Assembly: GCA_934045075.1 (NCBI GenBank)
Contig: OW203736.1
Location: forward strand, 19,046,805 to 19,110,804
Source of the DNA: Yponomeuta sedellus
Lineage: Eukaryota > Arthropoda > Insecta > Lepidoptera > Yponomeutidae
Length of the DNA stretch: 64,000 nt
Reading direction: 5' to 3'
In this document: one piece after another, positions 10,419 through 21,239 of the stretch
Position numbering within the stretch: the first letter of the stretch is position 1
How the letters are laid out: each line of letters begins with the position of its first letter
Position numbers and translations under genes: made by a program
Notes under the pieces: generated by a model
The model's database searches: none
What the model was told of the DNA's origin: nothing
The model's input: only the letters and a program-made list of their open reading frames with translations

Positions 10419-11525
10419 CTAAGTTTTAATCGGAGCCGAACTGTCAGGTGCCGAGTGGTCCACTTGAACCGGGCCGACGTATTTGTCCAGATCGTTATTA
10501 GTTGTGATAGGAATCGCCGGTTGTTTTTCAGCCTTGCGGACGTAAATGCAGCCGTTTCTGACCCAGCAAAAACGATAGTCATACTTCGCTGACCGAAATC
10601 TGGCTTCTCGAAATAAAGCTCGGTTCGCTTTAGTAAGCCTTTCCTTAACGTAAATTTTTTTTGATTCGCCGGTTACGATATTATCTGATGTGATATTACG
10701 TCTGACTTTTGCAGCCTTCAGCAATTCATCTCGCTTGTTTCGACGCAGTAGTTTCATTACAATGGGACGCGACATATATTTGTTGTTTGATGACAATTCA
10801 GACGAAACTGATTTGCTGGGCCCAGCTCGATACACTTCATCTATATCAGCTTCTTCCAGGGTCACCCCGATCTTTTGGGAGATTAGCAACATTAGATGAT
10901 ACAAGTTTTCATTTGGTAGTTCTTGTACACCCGCTATTTCTATCACATTTTTTAAGCCCTGTTGGTCTTTTAAAGCGATGTCATGTTGCAAGTCAGCGAC
11001 GGTGGTTTTAAGAGCTTGAATCTCAGTATCTCGAGCCTCCAAATCTATTTTTAATTCTTCTTCCTTATTGTTTGTTGCTAATGCCGAGAAGGAGCTGAGC
11101 TGTAATTTAAGATCGTGCACCTCTTTTCTTAGTAGAACTAATTCAGCGTTTTGTGCTGTGAGGTCACTAACTGCATTTCTCAGGTGTTTGATTTCATTTA
11201 AAAGTAATGTTAAATCAAATGATTCTCCCACCTCTATAGAAGAATCCAGCATAAGTGTGTTTCTGTCCCTCCTGATAGTCACATTTGCAAAGTCGTCGGA
11301 CACCGGTAATGATGATGGGCGCAATGGCGTGTTTGCATTATTGCTCTTCCGCTGTTTACATTTGCACTCAGAGCAAACGCATAAGAGACGATTCCGGTCT
11401 GAAGACTCCACAACCAATGAGTCATAAATGCAGCCCACATGCAAGCGATTTGTACATTTAGTGCATTGGTAGTACTGGTGTGAATCCTGGATATCGACGC
11501 AGCAGGCCGCGCACTTACTGGCCAT
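10419..11525 (-). CDS. LINE ORF1: PHD-like finger, coiled coil, nucleic-acid binding
   Basis: The ORF is open for 423 codons, but the in-frame ATG at 11525 (protein starting MASKCAACC) best fits family starts, giving 368 residues. A cysteine/histidine cluster (CAAC, YYQCTKC, LHVGC, CSECKCK) forms a PHD-like zinc finger in the first 60 residues. A heptad-rich coiled coil follows (about 110-200), then a conserved region with VKERLTKANRALFREAR and CWVRNGCIYVRK resembling the FP/transposase_22-type domain of CR1-like ORF1 proteins. It probably binds the element RNA. Confidence 0.75.
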   Translation of the reverse strand: MASKCAACCVDIQDSHQYYQCTKCTNRLHVGCIYDSLVVESSDRNRLLCVCSECKCKQRKSNNANTPLRPSSLPVSDDFANVTIRRDRNTLMLDSSIEVGESFDLTLLLNEIKHLRNAVSDLTAQNAELVLLRKEVHDLKLQLSSFSALATNNKEEELKIDLEARDTEIQALKTTVADLQHDIALKDQQGLKNVIEIAGVQELPNENLYHLMLLISQKIGVTLEEADIDEVYRAGPSKSVSSELSSNNKYMSRPIVMKLLRRNKRDELLKAAKVRRNITSDNIVTGESKKIYVKERLTKANRALFREARFRSAKYDYRFCWVRNGCIYVRKAEKQPAIPITTNNDLDKYVGPVQVDHSAPDSSAPIKT

Positions 11526-11719
11526 TGATATTTCTTTGCGCTTGAGTGTGATTCCGATATAATAGGCAGTTATAACGCGCGTAGCACTAATTCGTAGCTC
11601 TCGTAGCGCACGTAGCACTCGTAGTCTGCGAGCCGGATTCCAAGAAGTTGGGGAAGCCCGCACGTACCGTTGATCCGCGTCACAGCGCAATGCAGTGTCA
11701 GAATTCGTCGCTCAAAGGC

Positions 11720-11830
11720 AACACTTCGGTGGCGCGACGGTTTGAAGGACTAGCTCACGCGCCGCCAATGCCGCGCGGGGTTCAAATCCAAGCGCTCGCA
11801 GATTTGACGCACCACTTGGGAAAAAAAGTA
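11720..11830 (+). repeat. Possible tRNA-like SINE head
   Basis: Contains ggtggcgcgacgg, resembling a tRNA A box, and ggggttcaaatccaa, a good B box, about 40 bases apart. It does not fold convincingly as a tRNA. It lies just beyond the LINE 5-prime end. Confidence 0.35.
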
Positions 11831-12360
11831 TGTCTCACTCTAAAACCGCCCAGCAGGAGGAGTCAGGCCATAAGCCGGCCACGAGTGCGACAAGAAATTG
11901 AAATTGAACCAATACACCAATCACGATTATTCAAACAGGAATTTAGAATAAAGATCGACACACGTCCACTCTCCAACGCAGGCAAGATCGAACCCCCTGT
12001 AGTTTACCCATGTAGTTTACATTGTATTTATATTTTTACTTGCATAGGTACATTTAATTATTGTGGAATTTCATATTATAAACGTTACACTAAATATATC
12101 GAATTTGCTCTAAATCATACACATATCCAATGCAAGCTCCTAAATTGGGCTTTGGGATTTTATTTATTTATAACTAAACACGACAGACACAACAAGTCAC
12201 GGACACGAGCATTATGTCTCTTTGCCTTAGGGCTCAGTAATCGCTGCCCACTGCACCACATACTTAGACACTGGGGTTTCCACAACATGTTTTCCTTTAA
12301 CGTTAGCGAATCCGATAAACTCACAGATAAACAAGTATGTGCGACATAGGGGACAACTCA

Positions 12361-12712
12361 GCGAGCTATGGAGAGAGCTATGCTCGGAGTTTCTCTGAAG
12401 GATAGGATTTGTAACGAATGCATCCGACAGAGAACCAAAGCTATCGACATAGCTCAGAGAATCAGCAAGCTGAAGTGGCAGTGGGCTGGCTATATCTCGC
12501 GAAGAACCGACAACCGTTGGAGTAAACGTGTTCTTGAGTGGAGACCGCGACTCGGCAAACGAAGTGTAGGACGCCCTCCGACCATGTGGGATGACGATCT
12601 GCAAAAACTGCTGGCAGATGCTGGATGCGGCAATCTGAAGACAGGGCGCTATGGCGCTGCTCATTAGGGGCGGGCTATGTCCAGCAGTAGACTACATAAT
12701 ATAGCCTGAAGA
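12361..12712 (+). mobile_element. RTE/BovB-type LINE fragment (ORF2 C-terminus and 3-prime tail)
   Basis: A 99-codon frame (12368-12667) begins MERAMLGVSLKDRI, continues KLKWQWAGYISRR and ends RSVGRPPTMWDDDLQKLL, the C-terminal segment of RTE-type LINE ORF2 proteins. It is followed by ggcgggctatgtccagcag and repeated GAA. The tail matches 31887-32030 (plus) and 34957-35105 (minus). It is 5-prime truncated, the usual outcome of LINE integration. Confidence 0.8.
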
Positions 12713-14170
12713 AGAAGAGGGGGGCAACTGCTGGTCATAGGAGTTTCTTTTTTCACACCAACCCTCTCGGCCCCTACTAATCTCTGCCATTGCTCTACGA
12801 CGGCTTTAGCATTCTTATTAGCTCATTGGGTCGCTAGTGTGTCTACCGACCGATAACATAACTCTGTGACCCCCTAGTCCACCGACCATTGCCGCTTGAG
12901 CTTTTGCCCTGCCTATCTCCACTTTAACTCTATGCCCATCTCGGTTCTTCGCTATATGGGCTTTGGCAAGGGAGCATATTTCGGCACTATATGTGAGAAT
13001 GAACAGTATTCACTGGTTGAAAGGGATAAATAGACTGTACACTGCGTCCTTCTTATGTGCGACACGCCCTAAGAGAAATGAGTGCAGTTGCTTGGTCGCC
13101 TGGACAATTTACGTTTCAATGGACCGTCTTATGAATAAAATGAGTCACGATCGTCACACGCGCCCATGCTTGCGACGTTAGTCATTTTAATTCGTCGTAG
13201 AGTGAAGAGCGCTTGGCCATTTGTGCACGACATTGTCATCGGATTAAACAAACTACGCGGACTGATTGTTACACGATCGAATCGTTATCATAACAATAAT
13301 GAGGAGACTATCATTCTATTCAGATTACATCCATAAACAGATTTCGCACGATGCATGTCTAGTTTTTCGGGTAGTTCCAGTCTTGATTAAGTATATAAGT
13401 ACACAATATGAAAAACTGGTACCCAGGATACGGGGTCTTCTAGTGTGGGTGCCGCTGGAAATGTACCTATAAGTTATGTATGAGCAATGAACATATTTTT
13501 ACATTTTTTTTTTTATTTGAAGATTCATGGTCGATATAATATAATAATAATAACTTGCACACAAAACAATCACTTGACCAGGCTTTAAGAGTCTAATACT
13601 TACACACTCGTAGTTTTTCAATAGAATTATGTAAGCACGACAATGGTTTTTATTTGCCTCAATTTCGTAGTCTACAAAGCAAAAACTGCAGTGTCATTGC
13701 AGGGGGTATAACTCGCTCAGATTAAATAGGCATCTCACGCGAAGGAATCGAATCGCGCGAGGCGCCGAGTTAAGTAGCACGGGTTATACGAGCTTTCGTA
13801 GTCAGGACGGAGCTCGTATCGCGGAATTAGGCTAATAATACGTAGTGTTGACGAAAGTTTAGTTTGAAAACATAAATACGAGCCGAACACATTACCCTCA
13901 TTAGACTTTATTCCACACGAAACATTTAACAGAACATTACATAGTCTATTTATCCTTGTCAATTTAATTAAACAATATTCTACCGGTAAAGTTAGACTTT
14001 TTAGTCGAAAAATACTATCTTTGGCATGAAATGTCAATTTTTAAGTTAGAATTTTGTTTACTAAATTGGACTGAGAACTGTAAGAAATAACATGTACAAA
14101 GGCGAGCTTATCTCTGAAAGAGATTGCTCCGCCCCCGGCAGGTAAAATGTGCCAAAAGCAGTCTCCTCAC
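12713..14170. other. POSH intron 2, repeat-derived non-coding stretch
   Basis: No gene seen. A dispersed repeat at about 13690-13800 (aaataggcatctcacgcg) has a second copy at 20762-20860. The segment 13900-14145 (cacacgaaacattta to cttatctctgaaagagat) is repeated at 30642-30900 and ends about 25 bases from POSH exon 2. Other parts of 12713-13690 show nothing recognisable. Confidence 0.5.
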
Positions 14171-14353
14171 ATGATTAGCGTGTCCCCGCAGCGTCCGCTG
14201 CCCGGCAGCAGGCGGGGCGCGGCGGGGGGCGGAGTTCCTCATCCCCTCCAGGATCCTCATGAGGAGCACGTTGGGCGGCAGCTCTTCCACCTTGGCCTCG
14301 ACCAGCACGCGGCATTCTGGACAGCGCAGCTCCTTGTGCGACTCCACGATGAC
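14171..14353 (-). CDS. POSH: POSH exon 2, second half of the RING domain
   Basis: Minus-strand exon of 183 nt (61 codons) between an acceptor (CAG ending at 14354) and a GTGAGG donor at 14170, phase 0 at both ends. It begins VIVESHKELRCPECRVLV, giving the last two zinc ligands (C49 and C52 of the joined protein), then EELPPNVLLMRILEGM, a segment strongly conserved after the RING of POSH/SH3RF proteins. The final 25 residues are arginine/proline-rich and less conserved. Exon 1 lies about 35.8 kb away. Confidence 0.92.
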
Positions 14354-14903
14354 CTGGAGAAGAGTTGGGAGGTTAACTAACAGATACACCTGTTCAGATT
14401 TGTCTTGTTTTTACAGTAAGGTTTCAGAGAAACTCTACGAAATACTACTACAATTTAAGAAATTAAGAAATACTACTACAGATAATCTCTGTTCAAATTT
14501 GTCTCACATACGAGTATATGCGACTTAAACTCATAGTTTGAACTTATCGTCCAACATTGTCAGTGTAGTGTGTCGCAACCCTACACTGAAAAAACTCGAT
14601 GCCAACTAAGTCGTCTTTTCTCTTAGTTGACGCTAAAATGGTTGGAAAAAAGCTGCTTATGGCTATTTTAGGCAACAATATAGTAGCTGCAACAAGAGTG
14701 CAATTGGTGCAACAACCAACTTAATTTGCTCAAATCTATTTGGTTGCAATTGCTTGTTATAATGAACATTCTCATTAAAAGTGACAAATTCTTATTTGAC
14801 CTAAAATAACTCTTTATTGAATATATTTCTTATTCCTTTTTGGGCTTACCAAGATCTAGTGTTTGTATTTACGTTAATATGTGAATTAAGTTACAGAAGT
14901 GAT

Positions 14904-16757
14904 GATAGATGATAGATAGATGAATCATTTATTTTTGCTTAAAGACACACACACATAAAGCATCACATAAAAATAATTACATAAAATAGTTTAAGTACAA
15001 ATACAGCTTTATCTTAAATACTAACTCACATGCATCGAGTTCTACGGCATTTTAGGCCGTATGTGGGTGTGCCACATAAGCTCAAAAAGGCCGTATCTCA
15101 GTATAATGGTACCTACTTTAAATAAGTAGATATTCTACTGATTTTCAGCTACAGCCAAAGTGTGAGAACGGCAATGACATTTGAATAAAACAACTACAAT
15201 ATTTAAAATAAAAATAGGTACAAAACGACCTTTAACCATAAACAATAAATTATACAGAATAAACCGCTCTGCTCATTAATTAAACAAATAATTCCTTAAT
15301 TATTACTTGATTATGACTATTGTACCAGCAAGAGTTGCACTGTGTATAATTAGTAGTGTGTTGTTAGTGCATATATTATTCAAACAATGATTCAATAATA
15401 CATATAATAATGATTCAATTTCTCCATTTAATATAATATAACATAAATATGATTTAATAATAACAATTATTCATTCTACAATTATTAATTTTTATTAATT
15501 TATTAACACGCATTAATATTTAAATGTCAACCCATAGACACCCATTTAAAATAAGAAATAAAAAAAAAAAATTGTTCAACCGCTAAATCTCTCACTATCA
15601 TAAATCCTCCTGCTAGAAACTCCCAGTTTTTTGTAACTCTAGTAAGTAAGCTTTAAAATGATTTTTGAAAGTAATTTTCACCGATATTTGCCTTATGGGT
15701 GGAGGAATATTGTTCCAGCATTTGGTTGCGTGATAGCGGAAACTGCCAGTGAAAGCTGCTGTGCGGTGTCTGTGGATCTCAAGAGGCTGCCGCGCTGACC
15801 TGGGATGTGCAGATGCAAATTGAGAGAATATCAGCTTTTGATAAAGATATTCTGGGCATTTATAATGGATAATATCAAACATGAGCGAGGCTAGATGCAC
15901 AAGCCTACGCGAGGCCATATTAAGCGTGGATGTTTCGTTGAGATATGGAGTCACGTGACCACGAGGAGGAATGTCAAAGCAATATCTGCAGCATGCGTTC
16001 TGTACCCGCTGTATTAGACGCTGTGATTTATAAAGCAGTCGTGGCCCATAAACCAAGTCAGCGTAGTTAAGCCGAGACAGAATCAGAGACTCACATACAG
16101 TTATACGTGCTTTTTCACTTAGTAGGTTACGAATCTTGTACAAAATTTTTAATCTATAAAAGCAGTTCTTTACAAGGCTCGCAATATGAGTTTCAAATCG
16201 CAGTTCACCGTCCATGACAATGCCCAAATTCCTCGCTTCCTCAACACGATCAATATCTTTACCTAGTATCTGTATTTTAGGAGAAGCGTTAATAATTTTT
16301 TTTATTTGTGTCTTTGTACCCAGTACCATGTATTTAGTTTTAGCCGGATTTAATTTGAGCGCGTTTCTCTCAGACCAATTGGCTATCCTGTCCAAGTCCG
16401 CATTCATTTCTTTCAATGCCTGTGGCATTCTATCAGGGACTTCAGCCATGTACACTTGCAGGTCATCGGCATACTGATGGTACATGCTATTCTCTATCAC
16501 CCTGACGAGATCCGCACAGTATACGGTATAGAGGAGGGGGCCAAGTATAGAACCTTGCGGAACACCGCGGCTAACAAGTTTGGGAGTGGAAATAAGATCA
16601 ACACCGTCACGCCTTCGAAGCTTTACGGATTGGTAGCGGTCATTCAGATAACTACCGAACCACTTTACAGCGTTTTGATCCAGCCCGTAGTATGCTAGTT
16701 TTGATAGCAATAGAGGAACACTAATACTGTCAAAAGCTCGTGAGAAATCCAACAAAG
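14904..16757 (-). mobile_element. 5-prime-truncated CR1/Jockey-type LINE nested in element A
   Basis: The minus strand carries a 380-codon reverse transcriptase frame (16755-15613) followed by an AT-rich 3-prime UTR and a tail of ATCT/ATC units (14904-14925). The RT shows LDFSRAFDSI, SRGVPQGSILGPLLY and catalytic YADD, with a terminal ITFKNHFKAYLLELQ. Everything upstream of the palm domain is missing, so it was dead on arrival. It belongs to the same superfamily as the LINE at 6648 but to a clearly different lineage. Confidence 0.85.
15613..16755 (-). pseudogene. Reverse transcriptase fragment of nested LINE
   Basis: Uninterrupted 380-residue frame covering the palm, thumb and C-terminal region of a Jockey/CR1-type RT. 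The endonuclease domain and RT fingers are absent because the insertion is truncated at about 16757. The lack of stops over 1.1 kb indicates recent insertion, later than the decay of the element A gene. Confidence 0.85.
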
Positions 16758-17266
16758 TGCAACGTTAGAATAATTAATGTATATGTTGCGATAAACAAGT
16801 ATGAAAATTGAATTAAGTAGGACTATTTACTAATTTTACGTTTTATCATTATAGATATAAGCATCAAAAAATATTTGGTTCGATACATTTATAATATCAT
16901 AACAAATAATTTTATACTTTAAATTGAATAGGACTAGTAACTAATTTTAAGTTTTAGATTATAGATACAAACATCAAAAATATTTGGTTCAATACATTTG
17001 TAAAATCAAAACAAATCAATTATACATATTAAATTAACAATGTTCTTAGTAGCATCAACAATCTGCACTTAGTAAATCTAAACAAGCAAAGTATCAATTT
17101 GACGGTGTTCATATTTGACGCTAAAAAGAGCGACACCCCTCGGACCCCGTGCATCCAACTCCACCCCGCTAGCCTCCGCGGCGCGGGGCGGCGCGGCGAC
17201 ACGCGTGCCTGCTAGTTACCCCGCCCGCGGGACCGGACACCTTTCTACCGTTTTTTTGCTATGAAG

Positions 17267-18647
17267 TTTTGAGCTTGAGAGGCTGCTAAAGCAATCTCTA
17301 GAATCGTCAGCGCTGCTCATTTACAAGGGTGGGGCCTTGGACGGAGATTCTACAAGAAACTTGTTAGCTTCGGTGATTGCGAAGGCAATTCTTAATGAGA
17401 AACTAAATACGCCAGTAGTTGGAAGCAATATTTCAATTGGACAAAATTGATAACCGAGCTTTTTCCTGGAGAGAGAACAACTACTTATTACATACCAGGC
17501 TGTACAACAGCCTCGGGTGTCGTTCGTCAAGCTCGAGGCAAACTGGTACACCAAGTCCTCAATAAGCGGAGGCGCCTTCAACAACTGGGATCGCTTACAG
17601 CTAAAAATAGGAACAGGGAGGAATCCCCCAGTTCGCCTGCCTCAACTTAAAGACCATTGCCCGAAAGCTTCATGAGCACCTTAAATGAAACAGCAGAGGA
17701 TGATTTATTATGGCTCCATAATAGCTCCGAGCCGTGGGACTTGGTTGAGACAAAGTGGAAACTCACAATAAAACAACGAATTCATGATTTAAGAAAAGGA
17801 GACACGCCTATAGAAGCTTATTTCAACCAATACCCAGCATTCAAGAAACCTCAAGGTTATACCCTGGTATGTATGTACCAATGAATTATCCTATTAAAAC
17901 ATGGAATATATTTTTCAGAATAATCTACTTATTAACAAATACCTAAGCTTGTCTATACCAATTTCGGTACTGTCGATTTGGATTCAATTTATTTATCTAA
18001 GCTTCCTATATTTTATTGTGCATTTTTGTTTCAGCTACTCAACGACTTCGACGAACTTTATGAAGACTAAAACAGTTTGTTTGCTATCTTTCCAGTAGCA
18101 AAACTAAAATTTTTATCTTTACTTAAAGAGAGAAAATCTAAAGACATCTTCTGTCAAGAATTATTATGCCTGGCTGATTGTAAGTACATAAAATATTATT
18201 TATCCAACCCAATGAACACACCCTTCAAATTAAAGTTTTCTAGCTCCAGCAGTTTAATTAATACTCTTGGAAGAAACTTAGAAAATGATTGATTTGATTT
18301 ATTGTTTTCTTTTATTTATCTATTGTTGTTCTTTTGTTTCAGCTTATGAAGAATACAGAAATCTCGCAGTTTTCTTGTCCATAGCGTTCCTCTTAAATAC
18401 ATCAACGGTCCAGCAATCAAAAAAGAAAAAACAAAAAGACGGGCCCACTGGACGCCCGTGGAAGCCGTCTAAGGCAGAAACGCGTGATGCGTTTGTCAAA
18501 CATGTCAAGTCTGACGCTGAGATAGGACAGGCTATTCAATTGAGGCTAAAAACTCTTAGTGACAAGGGTATATCACCACAACCCTACGTAATGATCGTTG
18601 GTGAGTCACTAAAAACTATCAAAACGTATTTGGTAATTGGCAATGCA
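17267..18647 (+). pseudogene. Element A cargo gene, unrecognised insect family, 3 exons, broken
   Basis: Three exons are inferred: about 17267-17866 (donor GTATGT), 18035-18179 (GTAAGT) and 18343-18647. Exon 1 encodes ELERLLKQSLESSALLIYK, then after a frameshift near 17447 ITELFPGERTTTYYIPG, then DDLLWLHNSSEPWD. Exon 2 encodes LLNDFDELYED, an in-frame stop, then KLKFLSLLKERK. Exon 3 encodes RPWKPSKAETRDAFVKHVKS and ISPQPYVMIVG. I associate this domain order with multi-copy uncharacterised insect proteins; no function is known to me. It is cut after YLVIGNA by a SINE. Element B carries a related gene. Confidence 0.6.
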
Positions 18648-18813
18648 TTTATACTATTTTCATTTTTAATGCACTAACCCGTGCTAAGGACAAAATTAAA
18701 AACCTATTTAGAGGCTAAAAATTTAACCCATGCCGGGATTCGAACCCGCAACCTCTGGCTATCCGTGCCAGCGCTCTATCAATTGAGCCAAGATAGCCAG
18801 AGGTTGCGGAATG
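18648..18813 (-). repeat. S2 tRNA-derived SINE truncating the element A gene
   Basis: The minus strand carries ggctcaattgatagagcgct (A box) and gcgggttcgaatcccgg (B box). Related copies lie at 30322-30560, 37610-37740, 42350-42520 and 46080-46316. The end near 18800 repeats ctctggctat in inverted orientation, so a short hairpin forms (18738-18812). The insertion falls inside exon 3 of the cargo gene. Confidence 0.75.
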
Positions 18814-18829
18814 TGACAAAATGACAAAA

Positions 18830-20200
18830 TGAATGTGATTTTTTTAACGCTATTGTTTGATTAATTGGCATAAATTACAAATAATACATTTTCATGTAAT
18901 AATGTCACTTAATGTAACACATGGAACATGAATACTCGCAGTACTTAACGGAAAGTTATATTTAACTCTAAGATGTAGTTTATAAGAAAAGTATAATAGT
19001 TAGTGGCAAGTTAAAAATAAATGTGATTTTCTTACATTGTTGTTTTATTAGTTGGCATAAATAACTGATTAATACAATTATTATGTCACATAATAAATTC
19101 AACTATGGCACATTTAATATAAGTACATGATCCATTGTTGTATTTACTTAGCTAGTTTAGTAGGTACCTATGCAGGGTTTAAAAAAGTATTTTGAATCTT
19201 TAGGATTTATGTATTTCTGCTACTCATGCCCAACAATTTTACCCAAGGATCTCGAGTCCTGACCCATGTTCTTTGGGTAAAATAGTGGGCATGAGGAGCA
19301 GAATTCTGAAGATTCAAAATACTTTTTTTACACCATGTATAGGTATCTACTGAACTAGCTAAGTAAATGCGACAGTGGATCTTGTGTATGATGAAAAAGT
19401 GCCATAGTTTAATTTATTAACTGTCATAATATCATCAACAACCCTTTTTGGTTGATACCATAATCACCTTGTCAAATATAACATAGACACTAAATTAATA
19501 CAAATAATTAACTTTGTTGAGCGAAATGATGAAATATTCGATATAGGTGAATTTATTTAGAGACATAATCAAATCTATAATCCTTTGTAGTACTATCAAT
19601 AATTACCTTGGTAAACATATCCTAGACACTAAATTATTACAAATAGGTACCTTTGTTGAGCCAAATAATATACTATTAGGTAAAATGAAGTTCAATATTA
19701 AAATGAAACAAAAACCAAAATTGGAATTATTAACTTGTATGGTGGAACCAACTTTTATATTTATTGATATTAACTAAGGCCTTAGTTAAATCCACCATTA
19801 AACTTTGTTATTTTAGTAAAATTTCGTGTTTAACATTGATTAAAAAAAGTATTATTACGTCTATGTATCTTTATAAGGCCAACACATTCCTTATTTAATG
19901 CAACTAAATAGCATATTTTATATGACAATGTCAGATGATTGCGTTAGATGAGAATTACTACTAATAACTATTCACTTGGTAAGCTCAACAATTCGTTTTC
20001 GTAACATCTATTTAGTACATTGTTTTCACTCGACAAGAATAGTTTTAAATATACAAACGTGCCTTTGTAAAATAAGCAATTTACATGGTAGATATAAACA
20101 ACCGTAGATTAATAAAGTTCTCTTAGTTAATGAAGTTAAGATCTTGACAGGCTCATATGGAGTCATGTTGTATAGTAAGATCAAACAAGATCTTTGTTGA
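18830..20200. repeat. Element A right subterminal repeats and long foldback
   Basis: Degenerate direct repeats: about 185-bp units at 18830 and 19015 (share tgtgattt...ttggcataaat), and about 142-bp units at 19470 and 19612 (share agacactaaatta and tttgttgagc). Between them 19080-19246 pairs with 19266-19440 as an imperfect inverted repeat; for example ttacttagctagtt at 19145 matches its complement near 19355. Repeats of this kind near element ends can be transposase-binding sites in CACTA elements. No coding sequence seen. Confidence 0.6.
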
Positions 20201-20226
20201 AATAATATATGTTTTTTTTCAGTGTA

Positions 20227-21235
20227 ATAGTGATTTGTGAAGGCTGATTGCGGGTAGTCTGAAACCTTGTCAGTCGAAGATGCGACCGGAGTACTTAGTG
20301 CGAGTTTTTTAACTACTCGATCGCGTTAACGTAAACTCATATTTCTATGGCATCGAGGAAGCGCCGCCTAGCGACAAGTATGGAAATTAAAATTGCTGAG
20401 TGCGAGTTGTAATGGTTTACGTTTAGAAGTGAACACGTTTACCAGCCAAAATACGAATAAACGGGAGTGCGTTGTGCGGGAGTTGTACTGTGACAACGAT
20501 TTGCCAGTTCGAACGGTTAACTTACTCATACTCACTACTCAATGCTCGATTAACGCGGTAGTAAAGTTATTCGATTGTATCTGTCAAACTCGCACTAAAC
20601 ACTCGGGTGCCAACCATCAGTCTTCTCGTGACCACGATGACTGTAACGTCGTCGAAACGTCGAAGTAAAATAGCAATAAATTACTACGCGATTAAGCCCC
20701 GAAAATATTCCAACGTGTTTATTTTCAAAATAAAACTACGAGTATCTATCGGACGTTTCATTTCAGCGGTGTAACCCGCGCAAATTAAATAGGCATCTCA
20801 CGCGGAGAAGATCGAATAGCGCGAGGCGCCGAGTTACGTAGCACAGGTTATACAGAATTGTAATGCCATTGGTTACTAGACTACCGATAGTGTGAATGAA
20901 ACGACCATTACCGGAATAACATTACTCTATTGAACAACTATGCATTTTGGAGACTCGCCCCCCTGTGGAACCGCTGCGTGAAGCCGATCTAGTTTAGCTA
21001 CGCTGTGGCCACACCTATTTAACTCCAAGTGACAAAGATGATTCACACCACACTGGATGGATGGCGGGTCATTTACGGACCGCGTGTGGTATCACAAAAC
21101 AAACAGAAAGGGAGTTTGTTCAAGTAGTCTCTCTGGGAACTTTTCTATAATTCTTAAATTTTATCATGTTTAAGACTTTTATTTGTCTTGTAAATAATAA
21201 CATAACCTCGCGCCTGCATCCCAGAGGGGTAGGCA
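20227..21235. other. Spacer between elements A and B
   Basis: About 1 kb with no recognised gene. The segment 20762-20860 repeats 13690-13800. The last 40 bases (cataacctcgcgcctgcatc) are the left half of a dispersed repeat interrupted by element B; its right half resumes at 29981. Confidence 0.5.
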
Positions 21236-21239
21236 CACG

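Larger units (their letters stand above)
6648..11640 (-). mobile_element. Nearly full-length CR1/Jockey-type non-LTR retrotransposon
   Basis: Minus-strand element: GC-richer 5-prime end near 11640, ORF1 (11525-10419), ORF2 (10122-7259), a 3-prime UTR containing a TG microsatellite (7119-7219), an AATAAA motif and a terminal TTCTA tandem (6648-6676). The order ORF1 with a PHD-like finger and coiled coil, then AP endonuclease plus reverse transcriptase, is that of CR1-like members of the Jockey superfamily. Only two breaks were found in ORF2, so the copy is young. The 5-prime boundary is approximate. Confidence 0.85.
14584..20224 (+). mobile_element. Element A: large CACTG-ended (CACTA/EnSpm-like) DNA element
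   Basis: Left end cactgaaaaaactcgat (14584) and right end gttttttttcagtg (to 20224) form a short terminal inverted repeat, flanked on both sides by TA (14582-14583, 20225-20226), a 2-bp target duplication. CACTG ends, short target duplications and internal repeats near the ends are features of the CMC (CACTA/EnSpm) superfamily. It contains a decayed spliced gene (17267-18647), a nested LINE (14904-16757), a SINE, and right-half repeats (about 18830-20200). No transposase was recognised, so it is probably non-autonomous or decayed. A GC-rich patch at 17105-17235 precedes the gene and may be its promoter. Confidence 0.65.

Noticed and set aside
10115..10582. 155-codon minus-strand frame between the LINE ORFs
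   Set aside because: It overlaps the end of ORF1 in another frame and shows no domain; probably a shadow.
11648..12349. 233-codon plus-strand open frame
   Set aside because: No recognisable domain; it spans a SINE-like head and low-complexity sequence. Probably chance.
19130..19380. miRNA cluster from the foldback in element A
   Set aside because: Arms are far too long for a single pre-miRNA and the sequence lies within transposon repeats; kept only as a foldback.
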